Positions 11,202 to 21,113 are shown, counted from the first letter of the stretch. The stretch: 63,972 nucleotides of DNA from Peptococcaceae bacterium 1198_IL3148 (GCA_036763105.1 JBAIYS010000014.1:1-63972); one strand, 5' to 3'. Numbers and translations: made by a program. The notes: generated from the letters alone by a model not told the origin.

Positions 11202-11845
11202 GAATATTAGAATCAACTGGTAAAACCGTTGAGGACGCGTTAAATTCTGCTTTGCTTAAACTGGAAGTATCCCTTGAAGATGTGGAGTATGAAGTACTAG
11301 AACAGGCAAGTAAAGGTTTTTTAGGTATATTTGGCGGTAAAGAAGCTAGAATTAAAGTAATTGTTAAGGAAAATCCGGTCAATAAAACCACTAAGTTATT
11401 AAGAAAAATTGTACTAGCTATGGAACTGCCTGTGGAATTTCAAGTGGAAAATGATGGACAGGTAATTAAGGTTAACATGCAAGGCGATGACTTAGGTGTA
11501 TTGATCGGTCGCCGCGGGGAAACTCTAGATGCCCTTCAGTATTTAATTAACTTAGCTGTTAATAAAGATTTAGAAAAAAGATATAAAATTATTTTAGATG
11601 TGGAAGGTTATCGCAAACGGAGAGAAGAAACTTTATACAGTTTAGCTGCAAAATTAGCAGATAAAGCCAAAAGACGTGGTAAAAGCATTGTACTTGAGCC
11701 CATGAATGCACACGAAAGACGTATCATCCACACCGCTTTACAGACCAGAGATGATATTTATACCTTTAGTGAAGGTGAAGAGCCCTACAGAAAAATCGTT
11801 ATTGCACCCAAAAATAGAAGTATGATAAAAACCCAGCAGCAGTAA
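11198..11845 (+). CDS. jag: RNA-binding protein Jag/KhpB (SpoIIIJ-associated)
   Basis: A 215-residue protein with an N-terminal Jag domain (ESTGKTVEDALNSALLKL; VLEQASKGFLGIFGGKEARI), a KH-II domain (GVLIGRRGETLDALQYLINL) and a C-terminal R3H domain (EPMNAHERRIIHTALQ). Members bind RNA and influence cell division and elongation. The start overlaps the yidC stop. Confidence 0.93.
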   Translation: MRILESTGKTVEDALNSALLKLEVSLEDVEYEVLEQASKGFLGIFGGKEARIKVIVKENPVNKTTKLLRKIVLAMELPVEFQVENDGQVIKVNMQGDDLGVLIGRRGETLDALQYLINLAVNKDLEKRYKIILDVEGYRKRREETLYSLAAKLADKAKRRGKSIVLEPMNAHERRIIHTALQTRDDIYTFSEGEEPYRKIVIAPKNRSMIKTQQQ

Positions 11846-11862
11846 ATGTTGCTGGGTTTTTT
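11830..11862 (+). terminator. Terminator of the rpmH-jag operon
   Basis: ACCCAGCAGCA and TGTTGCTGGGT pair around the jag stop codon and are followed by TTTTTT. A clear rho-independent terminator. Confidence 0.85.
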
Positions 11863-11904
11863 AGGAACAATAATAACAATATTCAATCATTAGGAGGCTT
11901 TAAG

Positions 11905-13287
11905 TTGCTGGACGATACTATTGCTGCGATAGCTACTCCCCTGGGCGAAGGTGGAATCGGTATTGTAAGAATCAGTGGTTCTGAATCGATAGAAATAGCT
12001 AAAAAAATATTTAAGCCCAAATACAATAATAATTGGCATCAGGGACCAGGTTTCCGTGTGGTTTACGGGCATGTGATTGATAAAAATAACCAACAGCCCA
12101 TAGATGAAGTGCTACTGACCATTATGCGGGGACCCAAAAGTTTTACCGGTGAAGATGTTATTGAAATTAATTGTCATGGCGGCATTTTGCCCCTGCGGAA
12201 GATACTCAATATTGTACTAAAAAACGGTGCAGTTTTGGCGGAACCGGGTGAATTTAGCAAGAGGGCCTTTTTAAATGGTAGGTTGGATTTAGCCCAGGCC
12301 GAATCAATCATCAATATTATTAGGTCTAAAACCGAAAAGGCGTTGGAAATATCCATGGGCCAATTACAGGGCCGTTTGTCTACCCAAATTAATATATTAC
12401 AAAATGATTTGCTGGGTATTTTGGCGCAAATAGAGGCAAAAATAGATTTTCCTGAGGATGATATTGACGAAGTAACCTTAGAAGATGTGGTGCAAAAATG
12501 TAGTAATATCAAGGACGATTTAAACAAGCTGATAGCCAGCGCCGATAACGGCAAAATATATCAAGAGGGTGTTAAAACGGTAATTGTTGGTAAGCCCAAT
12601 GTTGGTAAATCCTCGATACTTAACGCTTTAACCAAAGAAAATAGAGCGATTGTAACAGAAATCCCGGGAACCACTAGGGATATTATCGAAGAAATTATCA
12701 ATATTAACGGTATACCGTTAAAAATTATTGATACCGCTGGATTAAGGGAAACCGATGATTTGGTGGAAAGAATCGGTGTAGAGCGTTCCCGGGAATTGAT
12801 TAATGAAGCTGATTTAATTTTATTTGTGGTTGATGCTTCCTTAGGCCTTAAAGAAGAAGACTACGAAATAATCAAGTTAATTGAAAATAAAAAAATCATG
12901 GTGATAATTAATAAGATAGATGTTAAAGATGTTAAAATTGATCGGAATCAGATAAGTAAACTTTTGCCCGGACCGATAATTGAAATATCAGCTTTGTACG
13001 CCCAGGGCCTAGAGTGTTTGGAACAACAAATTGCGGAATTAATATTGGGTGGACAAATCACAGTGGACGATCAAGTTTTGGTCACCAGCGCCAGACATAA
13101 GCAGGCGTTAGAAAAGGCCCGGGATCATGTACAAGAAATAATTAACGGTATTAAAGCAGATGTGCCGGGGGACATTGTGTCAATTGATGTTAAAAGTGCG
13201 TGGGAAGCTTTAGGAGAAATTACCGGAACAACTGTGGGAGAAGATTTAGTAGACAAAATATTTAAAGACTTTTGCATTGGTAAATGA
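11905..13287 (+). CDS. mnmE: tRNA uridine-5-carboxymethylaminomethyl(34) synthesis GTPase MnmE
   Basis: MnmE with MnmG modifies the wobble U34 of certain tRNAs. At 460 residues it is standard. It has an N-terminal tetrahydrofolate-binding domain (MLDDTIAAIATPLGEGGIGI; HGGILPLRKIL), a G domain with G1 GKPNVGKSS, G2 GTTRDIIEE, G3 DTAGLRE and G4 NKID, and the C-terminal catalytic cysteine in FCIGK. TTG start after TAGGAGG. It is followed by mnmG after 10 bases. Confidence 0.97.
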   Translation: MLDDTIAAIATPLGEGGIGIVRISGSESIEIAKKIFKPKYNNNWHQGPGFRVVYGHVIDKNNQQPIDEVLLTIMRGPKSFTGEDVIEINCHGGILPLRKILNIVLKNGAVLAEPGEFSKRAFLNGRLDLAQAESIINIIRSKTEKALEISMGQLQGRLSTQINILQNDLLGILAQIEAKIDFPEDDIDEVTLEDVVQKCSNIKDDLNKLIASADNGKIYQEGVKTVIVGKPNVGKSSILNALTKENRAIVTEIPGTTRDIIEEIININGIPLKIIDTAGLRETDDLVERIGVERSRELINEADLILFVVDASLGLKEEDYEIIKLIENKKIMVIINKIDVKDVKIDRNQISKLLPGPIIEISALYAQGLECLEQQIAELILGGQITVDDQVLVTSARHKQALEKARDHVQEIINGIKADVPGDIVSIDVKSAWEALGEITGTTVGEDLVDKIFKDFCIGK

Positions 13288-13297
13288 GGTGCTGTAA

Positions 13298-15184
13298 TTG
13301 CGTTATTTTGCAGGAAATTTTGATGTCATAGTGGTGGGTGCAGGCCACGCTGGTTGTGAAGCGGCATTGGCAGCGGCCAGGATGGGTTGTAACACATTGG
13401 TATTAACCCTGAATATGGATAACATTGCATTAATGCCCTGTAACCCCGCCATAGGTGGACCGGCTAAATCCCATTTAGTTCATGAAATAGATGCCCTAGG
13501 TGGCGAGATGGCCCTTAATACCGATCGAAACGCCATTCAAATTCGCATGTTAAACACTGGCAAAGGCCCAGCGGTGCATGCCCTAAGGGCCCAGTGTGAT
13601 AAAAAGAGATACCAGAGTAATATGAAACAGGTTTTAGAACAACAACAAAATTTGTTGGTAAAGCAACTATTGGTGGAGGAACTGCTCACTAACAATGGTC
13701 AAGTGGTGGGTGTTACCACCCATACCGGTGCAGAATACCATGCTCCCACCGTCATCATAACCTCTGGTACATATTTAAAGGGAAAAATTATTATTGGTGA
13801 TGTTCATTTTGCGGGGGGACCCAATGGTCAATTTGCATCCACTACATTATCAGATAGTCTAAAGGATTTGGGTTTAGAATTGGTGCGTTTTAAAACCGGT
13901 ACTCCGGCTAGAATAGATCGCCGGACGATAGATTTTTCTAAAATGGTTGAACAGCCGGGCGACAAAAAGGTTCACAATTTTTCCTTTATGTCTGACATTG
14001 ATTGCCGCCATCAGGTATCCTGCTGGCTCACCTATACCAACGAACAAACCCATGAAATAATTAGAAACAACTTACATCGTTCCCCCCTTTATGCGGGAAT
14101 AATTGAAGGCATTGGACCAAGATACTGCCCTTCCATTGAAGATAAAGTGGTGCGTTTTGCGGATAAACCCCAGCATCAGGTATTTATAGAGCCCGAAGGC
14201 TTAGATACCAATGAAATGTATGTACAAGGTATGTCCACCAGTTTACCCGAGGATGTGCAGTATCAAATGCTGCGGACCATTGCGGGTTTAGAAAATGTGC
14301 AAATTATGCGTGCGGCCTATGCCATTGAATATGATTGTCTTGTGCCGACACAACTAAAAGCAAGTTTAGAAACTAAGCAGGTGGCCGGTTTATTTACTGC
14401 TGGTCAAATTAATGGCACTTCGGGTTACGAAGAAGCGGCAGCCCAAGGATTAATGGCTGGCATTAACGCCGCTTTATATGTAAAAAATCAACCACCCTTT
14501 ACGTTAAGCAGATCTGATGCGTATATTGGTGTTTTAATTGATGATTTAGTAACCAAAGGTACCAATGAACCCTATCGCTTGCTGACATCTAGGGCGGAAT
14601 ACCGACTATTATTAAGGCAGGACAACGCCGATTTAAGGTTAACAGAAATGGGACGAAAAATTGGTCTGGTGGATGATCGGCGTTGGAGCAGGTTTAATCA
14701 TAAACAGGAATTAATTGCCTTGGAGATGGAAAGATTAAAAAAAATATCGGTACCGGCCAGTGAAGAAGTAAACAAAGTATTAATAGAAGCAGGTACTTCC
14801 CCACTGGATCAAAAAACCCCGTTGCTGAGCATATTCAAAAGACCAGAAATCAATTATGAAGTGATTAATAAATTGCCGATAGAAAACCCTGAAATACCGG
14901 CGGATGTTCAGGAGGAAATTGAAACCTTAATTAAATACGAAGGCTATATTAAGAAGCAGTTATCCCAAGTGGAAAGATTCAAGAAAATGGAAAAAAAGCT
15001 ATTAAGTGAAGATATTGATTATAATGATGTCACTGGCTTGAGAAACGAGGCCAAGCAAAAGCTTAATGCCATTAAACCCCAGTCAGTGGGACAAGCGGCC
15101 CGGATATCTGGCGTTAGTCCAGCGGACATATCTGTGTTGATGATTTGGTTGGAACAGCAGCGTAGATTGAAAACTGTAGATTAA
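13298..15184 (+). CDS. mnmG: tRNA uridine-5-carboxymethylaminomethyl(34) synthesis enzyme MnmG
   Basis: This FAD-dependent partner of MnmE has 628 residues. The dinucleotide-binding motif is [19 protein letters not shown] near the N-terminus, followed by the family signature [13 protein letters not shown], and later [13 protein letters not shown]. The C-terminal helical region ([17 protein letters not shown]) binds MnmE. TTG start with GAGGTG upstream. It lies between mnmE and rsmG in the conserved origin cluster. Confidence 0.97.
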   Translation: MRYFAGNFDVIVVGAGHAGCEAALAAARMGCNTLVLTLNMDNIALMPCNPAIGGPAKSHLVHEIDALGGEMALNTDRNAIQIRMLNTGKGPAVHALRAQCDKKRYQSNMKQVLEQQQNLLVKQLLVEELLTNNGQVVGVTTHTGAEYHAPTVIITSGTYLKGKIIIGDVHFAGGPNGQFASTTLSDSLKDLGLELVRFKTGTPARIDRRTIDFSKMVEQPGDKKVHNFSFMSDIDCRHQVSCWLTYTNEQTHEIIRNNLHRSPLYAGIIEGIGPRYCPSIEDKVVRFADKPQHQVFIEPEGLDTNEMYVQGMSTSLPEDVQYQMLRTIAGLENVQIMRAAYAIEYDCLVPTQLKASLETKQVAGLFTAGQINGTSGYEEAAAQGLMAGINAALYVKNQPPFTLSRSDAYIGVLIDDLVTKGTNEPYRLLTSRAEYRLLLRQDNADLRLTEMGRKIGLVDDRRWSRFNHKQELIALEMERLKKISVPASEEVNKVLIEAGTSPLDQKTPLLSIFKRPEINYEVINKLPIENPEIPADVQEEIETLIKYEGYIKKQLSQVERFKKMEKKLLSEDIDYNDVTGLRNEAKQKLNAIKPQSVGQAARISGVSPADISVLMIWLEQQRRLKTVD

Positions 15185-15202
15185 AACCATGGAGGAAACA
15201 AA

Positions 15203-15925
15203 ATGAATGAAAAATTAGTGCAGACGCTGCAGACCTGTGTTTATGAACTGGGATATGTACTATCAGATGACCAAATACAGAAGTTAGATATCTATTATCA
15301 TTATCTAATTCAAAGAAATAATCATGTTAATTTAACAAACATTATAGACCCCGACGAAGTGGCGGTAAAGCATTTTGCCGATTCCCTTACCTGTTTTCAA
15401 ATGGATATTAAAGATAATGACCAAGTGATTGATGTGGGCAGCGGTGCTGGTTTTCCCGGCATGGTTTTAAAAATATTTAATCACACCCTTTCGGTTACCA
15501 TGCTGGATTCATTACAAAAAAGAGTGGACTTTTTAAATAACTTGGCAACAAAGTTAGAACTGAGCGATATAGTGGCCGTTCACGGTCGAGCTGAGGAAGT
15601 TGGTAAAGTTGATAACCACCGAGAGCATTATGACGTGGTGGTATCTAGGGCGGTGGCTAACTTAGCCACCCTAGCAGAATATTGCCTACCCTTCGTCAAA
15701 CTTGGTGGCTCCTTCATAGCCATGAAGGGCCCTAAAGCGGCCGAAGAAATTGCCACCGCCAGTAGGGCGGTGCAGATTTTAGGTGGCCAGATTGCGCAAA
15801 TTAAAGAGTTTAAATTGCCCATTACCGGTGATGAAAGAACACTGATAAAAATTAGCAAGATTAATCCCACCCCAGCTAAGTACCCCAGAAAGGCTGGGAC
15901 CCCTGCCAAAAAGCCGATCAAATAA
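15203..15925 (+). CDS. rsmG: 16S rRNA (guanine-N7) methyltransferase RsmG
   Basis: RsmG methylates G527 of 16S rRNA using S-adenosylmethionine. The 240-residue protein has NLTNIIDPDEVAVKHFADSL, the SAM-binding DVGSGAGFPGMVLKI and VVSRAVANLATL. The last 20 residues are a basic Pro/Lys-rich tail (PAKYPRKAGTPAKKPIK), common in clostridial members. The ATG follows GGAGG. A terminator begins at its stop codon. Confidence 0.96.
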   Translation: MNEKLVQTLQTCVYELGYVLSDDQIQKLDIYYHYLIQRNNHVNLTNIIDPDEVAVKHFADSLTCFQMDIKDNDQVIDVGSGAGFPGMVLKIFNHTLSVTMLDSLQKRVDFLNNLATKLELSDIVAVHGRAEEVGKVDNHREHYDVVVSRAVANLATLAEYCLPFVKLGGSFIAMKGPKAAEEIATASRAVQILGGQIAQIKEFKLPITGDERTLIKISKINPTPAKYPRKAGTPAKKPIK

Positions 15926-15955
15926 CTGGTGCGCTATGTGCGCCAGTTATTTTTA
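15924..15955 (+). terminator. Terminator after rsmG
   Basis: An inverted repeat, AACTGG-TGCGC and GTGCG-CCAGTT, overlapping the rsmG stop codon is followed by ATTTTTAT. It ends the mnmE-mnmG-rsmG operon. Confidence 0.75.
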
Positions 15956-16357
15956 TGTAGTTTAAGACGGAATAATTATAAAGCTGGTGATTTTGCACCG
16001 TTCGCTCCGATTTCTTCGCAGACCAAGACTTAGCGCTCAGTCTGCAAAACTATCCTAAAAGTGAGCGGTGCAGCAGCAACCGGGTTAACCGTAACACTAA
16101 ACAAACAGCAAAACGGGTATTCAACCACAACAAAAGCTACCGACATTACAAAAGAACAACATAATTGTCAGTTGTATAACCAACTAGTTAAAATAATACA
16201 TTCCACCACATTAAACCAAATCTTAGCACAAATCCTTTTAAAAGCCGCGAAATAACCAACATTTATTTACATAAAGCAGGAACTAATAATTCGCATGTGG
16301 AATTTTAAACTATCTGCAATGAATTTTTAAGTACTTTTCCTATAGGGGGTAGTCTTT
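15956..16357. other. Intergenic region rsmG-parA with a nested stem-loop (15994-16072)
   Basis: No credible gene is seen in these 400 bases. A nested structure is visible: outer arms TGCACCG (15994-16000) and CGGTGCA (16066-16072), inner arms GCAGAC (16018-16023) and GTCTGC (16040-16045). Downstream, 16073-16255 is unusually rich in A and C and poor in G on the plus strand. A 64-codon frame from GTG at 16061 has no ribosome binding site and low-complexity Thr/Asn/Gln/Lys composition, so it is not called. The parA ribosome binding site TATAGGGGG is at the right end. The structured segment could be a small RNA or a parA leader, but this is unproven. Confidence 0.4.
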
Positions 16358-17119
16358 TTGTCTAAAATAATTGCCATTGCCAATCAAAAGGGTGGTGTTG
16401 GAAAAACTACGACTGCCGTTAACTTGTCCTGTAGCATTGCTATGGAAGGCAAAAGGGTTCTTTTGGTGGATATGGATCCGCAAGGGAATAGTAGCAGTGG
16501 CCTAGGTATTGAAAAGGATCAATTAGAAAACTGCATTTATAATGTACTGGTGGAAGGTTTGCCATTATTACAAATTAGACAATCCGCTATGATAGAAAAG
16601 TTAGATATCATTCCTGCAACAGTACAATTAGCAGGTGCCGAAATAGAACTGGTAACTAGAAATAATCGAGAACGCATCTTAAAAACAGCTTTGGCACCGG
16701 CAATAGAAATATACGATTATATTATCATTGACTGTCCACCGTCTTTAGGCTTATTAACTTTAAACTCATTAACTGCTGCCGATTCGCTGTTAATTCCAAT
16801 CCAGTGTGAGTACTACGCCTTGGAAGGTTTGGGACAACTGCTTAACACCTATAATCTGGTTAAACAAAACTTAAATACCAAACTAGAAATAGAAGGTGTT
16901 TTATTGACTATGTTTGATGCCCGGACAAACCTATCCATACAAGTGGTGGAGGAAGTAAAAAAATACTTTAAAAATAAAGTTTACAAATCAATAGTGCCAA
17001 GAAACGTGCGTTTAAGTGAAGCACCCAGTCACGGGATGCCAGCCGTTCTTTATGCTGCAAAATCTAGGGGGGCTGAAGTTTACCGTGACTTAGCAAAGGA
17101 AGTGATGGGTATTGAATAA
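16358..17119 (+). CDS. parA: Chromosome partitioning ATPase ParA (Soj)
   Basis: A 253-residue Walker-type ATPase that works with ParB-parS in chromosome segregation and in regulating replication initiation. It has the deviant Walker [15 protein letters not shown] and the motifs [15 protein letters not shown] and [18 protein letters not shown] start. It overlaps parB by eight bases. No noc gene intervenes, unlike in Bacillus. Confidence 0.96.
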   Translation: MSKIIAIANQKGGVGKTTTAVNLSCSIAMEGKRVLLVDMDPQGNSSSGLGIEKDQLENCIYNVLVEGLPLLQIRQSAMIEKLDIIPATVQLAGAEIELVTRNNRERILKTALAPAIEIYDYIIIDCPPSLGLLTLNSLTAADSLLIPIQCEYYALEGLGQLLNTYNLVKQNLNTKLEIEGVLLTMFDARTNLSIQVVEEVKKYFKNKVYKSIVPRNVRLSEAPSHGMPAVLYAAKSRGAEVYRDLAKEVMGIE

Positions 17120-17972
17120 AAAAAGAGGTTTAGGCAAAGGACTACAGGCTTTAATACCACAAACTACTGATGAAAACAAAAAAGCCCTAAGGAACATTAA
17201 TGTAACTGAAATTGTACCTAATGCTAATCAACCCCGGAAGGATATAGATTCAGAAAAACTTACCGAATTGACGGAATCCATTAAAGTTCACGGTGTAATT
17301 CAACCAATAGTGGTGCGAAAAATTGCAGACAATAAGTATCAGTTGGTGGCAGGTGAAAGAAGATGGCGCGCTTGCCAACAGGCTGGGTTAGAAGATATAC
17401 CAGCCATTGTGGCTGAATACAGTGATAACATTGCAGCTGAAGTGGCATTAATAGAAAATTTACAGAGAGAAGACCTTAACCCCCTGGAAGAAGCCCTGGC
17501 TTACCAAAGCTTAATCAATGAGTTTGGTATTACCCAAGAAGAATTGGCTAAGAGGGTTGGTAAAAGTAGATCTTTAGTGGCCAATATGCTCAGATTACTA
17601 ACTTTACCAAAGGACATACTAAAACTTTTGAGCGAAGGAGTGTTATCTACCGGCCATGTAAGGGCGCTAATACCATTAAAAGACAACTATAAACAAATTA
17701 AAGTGGCTAAAGAGATCATAAAACAGCATTTATCCGTCAGACAAACTGAAAAATTAATTAATAAAATGCTAGAAAAAAATACTGCTAAAAAGATTCCCCC
17801 TAAAGCCAATACAGATCCGGAAATTAAAGCCATCACTGAACAGTTTCAGTCTCATCTGGGCACCAAGGTTATTATTAAAAGCAACAAAAATGGTAAAGGT
17901 AAAATTGAAATAGAATTTTACAACGATGATGATCTTTCAAGAATTATGGATATTGTTTTAAATAGTCAATAG
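17112..17972 (+). CDS. parB: Chromosome partitioning protein ParB (Spo0J)
   Basis: ParB is a CTP-dependent DNA clamp that loads at parS. The 286-residue protein opens with [14 protein letters not shown] (ParA-stimulating N-terminus) and has the CTPase box [27 protein letters not shown], a helix-turn-helix ([19 protein letters not shown]) and a C-terminal dimerisation segment. Its TTG start overlaps parA. Two perfect parS sites follow within 100 bases of its stop codon. Confidence 0.96.
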   Translation: MNKKRGLGKGLQALIPQTTDENKKALRNINVTEIVPNANQPRKDIDSEKLTELTESIKVHGVIQPIVVRKIADNKYQLVAGERRWRACQQAGLEDIPAIVAEYSDNIAAEVALIENLQREDLNPLEEALAYQSLINEFGITQEELAKRVGKSRSLVANMLRLLTLPKDILKLLSEGVLSTGHVRALIPLKDNYKQIKVAKEIIKQHLSVRQTEKLINKMLEKNTAKKIPPKANTDPEIKAITEQFQSHLGTKVIIKSNKNGKGKIEIEFYNDDDLSRIMDIVLNSQ

Positions 17973-17980
17973 ATATATAA

Positions 17981-17996
17981 TGTTTCACGTGAAACA
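17981..17996. promoter_or_regulatory. parS site 1
   Basis: TGTTTCACGTGAAACA is the exact 16-base Firmicute parS consensus, nine bases after the parB stop. It is the binding and loading site for ParB. Confidence 0.95.
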
Positions 17997-18018
17997 TTTG
18001 TTTCCGTGAAACTTTTTT
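17982..18018 (+). terminator. parB terminator built from parS 1 and a defective parS copy
   Basis: The arm of parS 1 (17982-17995) pairs with GTTTCCGTGAAAC at 18000-18012, which is a parS sequence lacking one A. The arms form a stem of about 13 pairs with one bulge, a four-base loop and a following TTTTTT (18013-18018). It fits an intrinsic terminator for parAB. Confidence 0.7.
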
Positions 18019-18046
18019 AATAGTAAATAGCGTGGTTTTATATAAT

Positions 18047-18062
18047 TGTTTCACGTGAAACA
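18047..18062. promoter_or_regulatory. parS site 2
   Basis: This is a second perfect TGTTTCACGTGAAACA. Six flanking bases on each side continue the symmetry, so the whole palindrome spans 18041-18068. It lies 27 bases before the next gene, in its 5' untranslated region. Confidence 0.95.
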
Positions 18063-18089
18063 ATTATATAGTTGAGGAGTATAATTAGC

Positions 18090-18779
18090 ATGTTAGGGAC
18101 AATTGTTAACGTAACAGCCATAGCCACCGGAGTTTCAATTGGATTAATTTTTAGAAAGGGTATATCTAAAGGCGCCCAAAATACAGTTATGCAAGGTTTG
18201 GGATTAGCCATTATACTGATTGGTTTTAGAACAGCATGGCAAACCCAAAATGAACTGATTCCTATTTTAAGTTTGGCTGCCGGTGGTTTACTGGGTGAAT
18301 ACATTGGCATAGAAAACAAACTGGAAAAATTGGGACTGTGGTTAGAAAGTAAGGTGGGCAATAACGGTGGGGCGGTGGCCAAAGCCTTTGTTAGCACCAG
18401 TTTAATTTATTGTATCGGCGCCATGGGTATTATGGGGGCAATTGAAGACGGCCTTACCGGTAACCCGAAAACCCTCTATGCCAAGTCCGCCATTGATGGC
18501 ATAACGGCCATTATTTTTGCTTCCACAATGGGCATTGGTGTGATCTTCTCGACAATTCCAGTATTTCTTTACCAAGGGTCCATTACACTGCTGGCAGAGT
18601 TTTTTAAAACCTTTCTTACAGATATGATGATAGCAGAAATGAATGCCACCGGTGGCCTATTAATTGTTGGTATTGGGATCAATATTCTCGGCATTAAAAA
18701 AATAAATGTAGGCAACCTATTGCCGGCAGTGGTTTTTGCGGTGCTGTTTGTGTGGCTAAAACAAACTTTTCTTATATAG
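18090..18779 (+). CDS. DUF554 family membrane protein
   Basis: A 229-residue integral membrane protein with about seven hydrophobic segments. The start LGTIVNVTAIATGVSIGL and the inner VGNNGGAVAKAFVSTSLIYCIGAMGIMGAIEDG are family hallmarks of DUF554 (YqgA-like), whose transport or other function is unknown. The ATG at 18090 is chosen because TTGAGGAG, eight bases before it, is its ribosome binding site; an upstream in-frame TTG lies inside that site. It sits directly downstream of parS 2. Confidence 0.85.
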   Translation: MLGTIVNVTAIATGVSIGLIFRKGISKGAQNTVMQGLGLAIILIGFRTAWQTQNELIPILSLAAGGLLGEYIGIENKLEKLGLWLESKVGNNGGAVAKAFVSTSLIYCIGAMGIMGAIEDGLTGNPKTLYAKSAIDGITAIIFASTMGIGVIFSTIPVFLYQGSITLLAEFFKTFLTDMMIAEMNATGGLLIVGIGINILGIKKINVGNLLPAVVFAVLFVWLKQTFLI

Positions 18780-18820
18780 GACAGCTAAATAGTTGGTTTT
18801 AAGTGAAGGGAGAATTGAAC

Positions 18821-19303
18821 TTGTATCAGTTGCTGTTAGAACAATATAATGAATATGTAATCTTAGCCCTAACTGGTTTATTGTTGGTTTCTATTATTAT
18901 TCAAATAATAACCTGGGCTAAAATAAAAAAACTTAATAAAAACTATCAACGTTTAACAAAGGGTATTGATAATAAAAATTTAGAAGAAATAATTTTAACG
19001 GTAAACGATCAAGTGGATCAAAATTCTCAACAACTTTTAGAAATTAAAAAACAGCAAGGCCTGATAATGGAAAAAACGCAACATTGCATCAGCACCCCAA
19101 AAATTGTCCGTTATAACGCATTTGATCATATGGGCAGCAACCTGAGTTTTTCGGTAGCGCTGTTAGATCAAAAAAATGATGGTGTGATATTAACCAGTAT
19201 ATATGGCAGAGATGAAAGTCGATTTTATGCAAAAATTATAAACTCTGGTCAGGCAGAACAATTGCTTTCACCGGAGGAACAGGAAATATTAAATAATAAG
19301 TAA
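18821..19303 (+). CDS. DUF4446 family protein
   Basis: A 160-residue protein with one N-terminal transmembrane helix (about residues 12-34), a coiled-coil stretch (about 40-85) and a C-terminal globular part with VRYNAFDHMGSNLSFSVALLD and GVILTSIYGRDESRFYAKII, the signature of DUF4446. It is common near parAB in Clostridia, with unknown function. The TTG at 18821 is preferred because AAGGGAG lies eight bases upstream. Probably co-transcribed with the DUF554 gene. Confidence 0.85.
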   Translation: MYQLLLEQYNEYVILALTGLLLVSIIIQIITWAKIKKLNKNYQRLTKGIDNKNLEEIILTVNDQVDQNSQQLLEIKKQQGLIMEKTQHCISTPKIVRYNAFDHMGSNLSFSVALLDQKNDGVILTSIYGRDESRFYAKIINSGQAEQLLSPEEQEILNNK

Positions 19304-19315
19304 ATTAGAACTTAT

Positions 19316-19345
19316 AAAAGCTCAGGTTACATGCCCTGAGCTTTT
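19316..19345. terminator. Bidirectional terminator between convergent DUF4446 and yyaC genes
   Basis: AAAAGCTCAGG and CCTGAGCTTTT form an 11-base stem between the two convergent genes and overlap the yyaC stop codon. T-rich sequence follows on the plus strand and A-rich sequence precedes it. Confidence 0.8.
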
Positions 19346-19926
19346 GTTTGTTTATATTCAACTATGGTTGCCAATAGGCCATCTTTAATAAACTCGGCTA
19401 ACCTCATTACTAGATTTAGCCGGGTGTTTTGCAACACTAAATATTCCATAAAGCCACCTACGTTTACCACCCCTGTGATATGTAGATCACCTACACCGGG
19501 CAAGTTTTTATTTACCCCGGCCCCAGGCTTTAATTGCCCCGCAGCAATACTCACGGTGCCCACGTTTTCCAACTGTCCTAAACAGGCATCAATGGCAATA
19601 ATCAGCGGGTTGTCATAACTTTGATAAATTTCTGTCAATTTATCTTGCAGATTGCTGGCATGCACCGGTTTATCCAACGTGCCAAAAACCTGATAAAAAT
19701 CTTGATTGGCTTCGCTTAATTTGCTACCCACCAATGGTCCTAAACAATCGCCGGTGGAGCGATCGGTGCCAATGCAGACCAGTATCAGCGGCCTGTTATT
19801 TACATCACCTAATTTCATTAACTTATATGTTAAATCCCAACTGAATTTTTCTATGGCCAGGGGATCCTCTATACTTATGCGCATTTTGGATATATCTGAT
19901 CGATTTAACTGATTAGCGTCCACCAT
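19327..19926 (-). CDS. yyaC: Spore protease-like YyaC (DUF1256)
   Basis: This 199-residue protein belongs to the YyaC family, related in fold to the germination protease GPR. Family stretches are LILVCIGTDRSTGDCLGPLVG, VHASNLQDKL, IAIDACLGQLENVGTVSI and GVGDLHITGVVNVGGFMEY. Expression in Bacillus is tied to sporulation. The ATG follows GAGGAGGG. It is the only minus-strand gene between oriC and the aro operon, and its presence indicates a spore former. Confidence 0.9.
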   Translation of the reverse strand: MVDANQLNRSDISKMRISIEDPLAIEKFSWDLTYKLMKLGDVNNRPLILVCIGTDRSTGDCLGPLVGSKLSEANQDFYQVFGTLDKPVHASNLQDKLTEIYQSYDNPLIIAIDACLGQLENVGTVSIAAGQLKPGAGVNKNLPGVGDLHITGVVNVGGFMEYLVLQNTRLNLVMRLAEFIKDGLLATIVEYKQTKAQGM

Positions 19927-20084
19927 TTAATTACCCTCCTCAACTACTTACCTAATATATGTATTCCCCATAGATCAATAAAATATTCATTTAAATATAT
20001 ATTTTTACCGCCGTAAAGGTCAGTATTGCCGCCGATTGTGCATAAGAATCAGTAAAGGGGGGAGACGCAATCACCAATTTAAGC

Positions 20085-21113
20085 ATGTTTATCAAGGTGG
20101 TAACTTTATATGTTGGGGCCATCATTGGCGCTGGTTTTGCCTCCGGCCAAGAAATACTACAATTTTTTATCAACTATCGGCATGAGGGATTGCTGGGGGT
20201 TTTAATAACAACCATTTTATTTAGCTATTGTGGTGGGGCAATAATGTACCTGGCCACCAAATATAAATCGGGCAGTTATCAAGAATTGCTGCCCCATCTA
20301 ATGGGGCCGGTGGCTAAAATAATGGATGTTATTAGCTTAGTGATGCTGGTGGGCGGTTTAGGTATTATGATGGCTGGCAGTGGCGCGGTATTGCACCAGT
20401 ATATGGCATTACCAATAAATGTCGGCATACTATTGGCGTTGACCATTACCATTGGGGTTATCTGTGGTGGTGTGGGCAGGGTTTTAAATGCTAACTTAAT
20501 CTTGGTGCCAATAAAATTATTGGCGGTGGTGATTATCGCCATTATTGCCATATTAAATCCCACAGTTAATACAGTTGATACCGCAATGGAAGTTAACCAA
20601 ACGTTGGTGGCTTCCCATTGGCTATGGGCCAGCATATTATATGCTTCCTATAATATGATAGTGCCGTTGGCGGTACTATCTTCGGTGGGCAAAATAATTG
20701 AACCCAAAATTGGCATTGTGGGTGGCTTGGCGGGCGGGTTAATGTTGGGGTTGGTCACTGGGTTAGTCACATTGGCAGGGTTGTTGTTTTACCCAGAAAT
20801 CAAAAACTATCCGGTGCCAATGTTGTACATGGCCAGCGTTGCGGCACCAATATTAAAAACATTTTTTGCTTTGCTTATTTGGTTGGCAATGATTACAACA
20901 GCCATTGCCGATGCTCACGGCTTTGCCAGCAGAGTTGCCCCTCAGGGGGGAAAGTTATATAAAATTTCCGGCATTGCCATTTGCATAATGGTTTTACCCC
21001 TAACAAAACTTGATTTTGCCCAATTGGTACAGAAAATCTACCCAATGTTCGGCTATGGAGGCTTAATATTAATGGTGTCCTTAGTGATTATGCCTTTAAT
21101 GAACAGGAGGTAA
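20085..21113 (+). CDS. YkvI-family membrane protein
   Basis: A hydrophobic protein of 342 residues with about ten transmembrane segments, related to the YkvI family (APC-like transporter fold). The N-terminal GAIIGAGFASGQEILQFF is the family signature. Substrate unknown. The first ATG (20085) is 21 bases after the strong GGGGGGAG, too far for normal initiation. An in-frame ATC at 20070 is six bases after it and would give the extra residues MTNLS, so a rare ATC start is possible. Confidence 0.8.
   Translation: MFIKVVTLYVGAIIGAGFASGQEILQFFINYRHEGLLGVLITTILFSYCGGAIMYLATKYKSGSYQELLPHLMGPVAKIMDVISLVMLVGGLGIMMAGSGAVLHQYMALPINVGILLALTITIGVICGGVGRVLNANLILVPIKLLAVVIIAIIAILNPTVNTVDTAMEVNQTLVASHWLWASILYASYNMIVPLAVLSSVGKIIEPKIGIVGGLAGGLMLGLVTGLVTLAGLLFYPEIKNYPVPMLYMASVAAPILKTFFALLIWLAMITTAIADAHGFASRVAPQGGKLYKISGIAICIMVLPLTKLDFAQLVQKIYPMFGYGGLILMVSLVIMPLMNRR

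Noticed and set aside
16061-16255. 64-codon open frame between rsmG and parA
   Set aside because: No ribosome binding site, low-complexity Thr/Asn/Gln/Lys composition, no recognisable motif, and its start lies inside a stem-loop.
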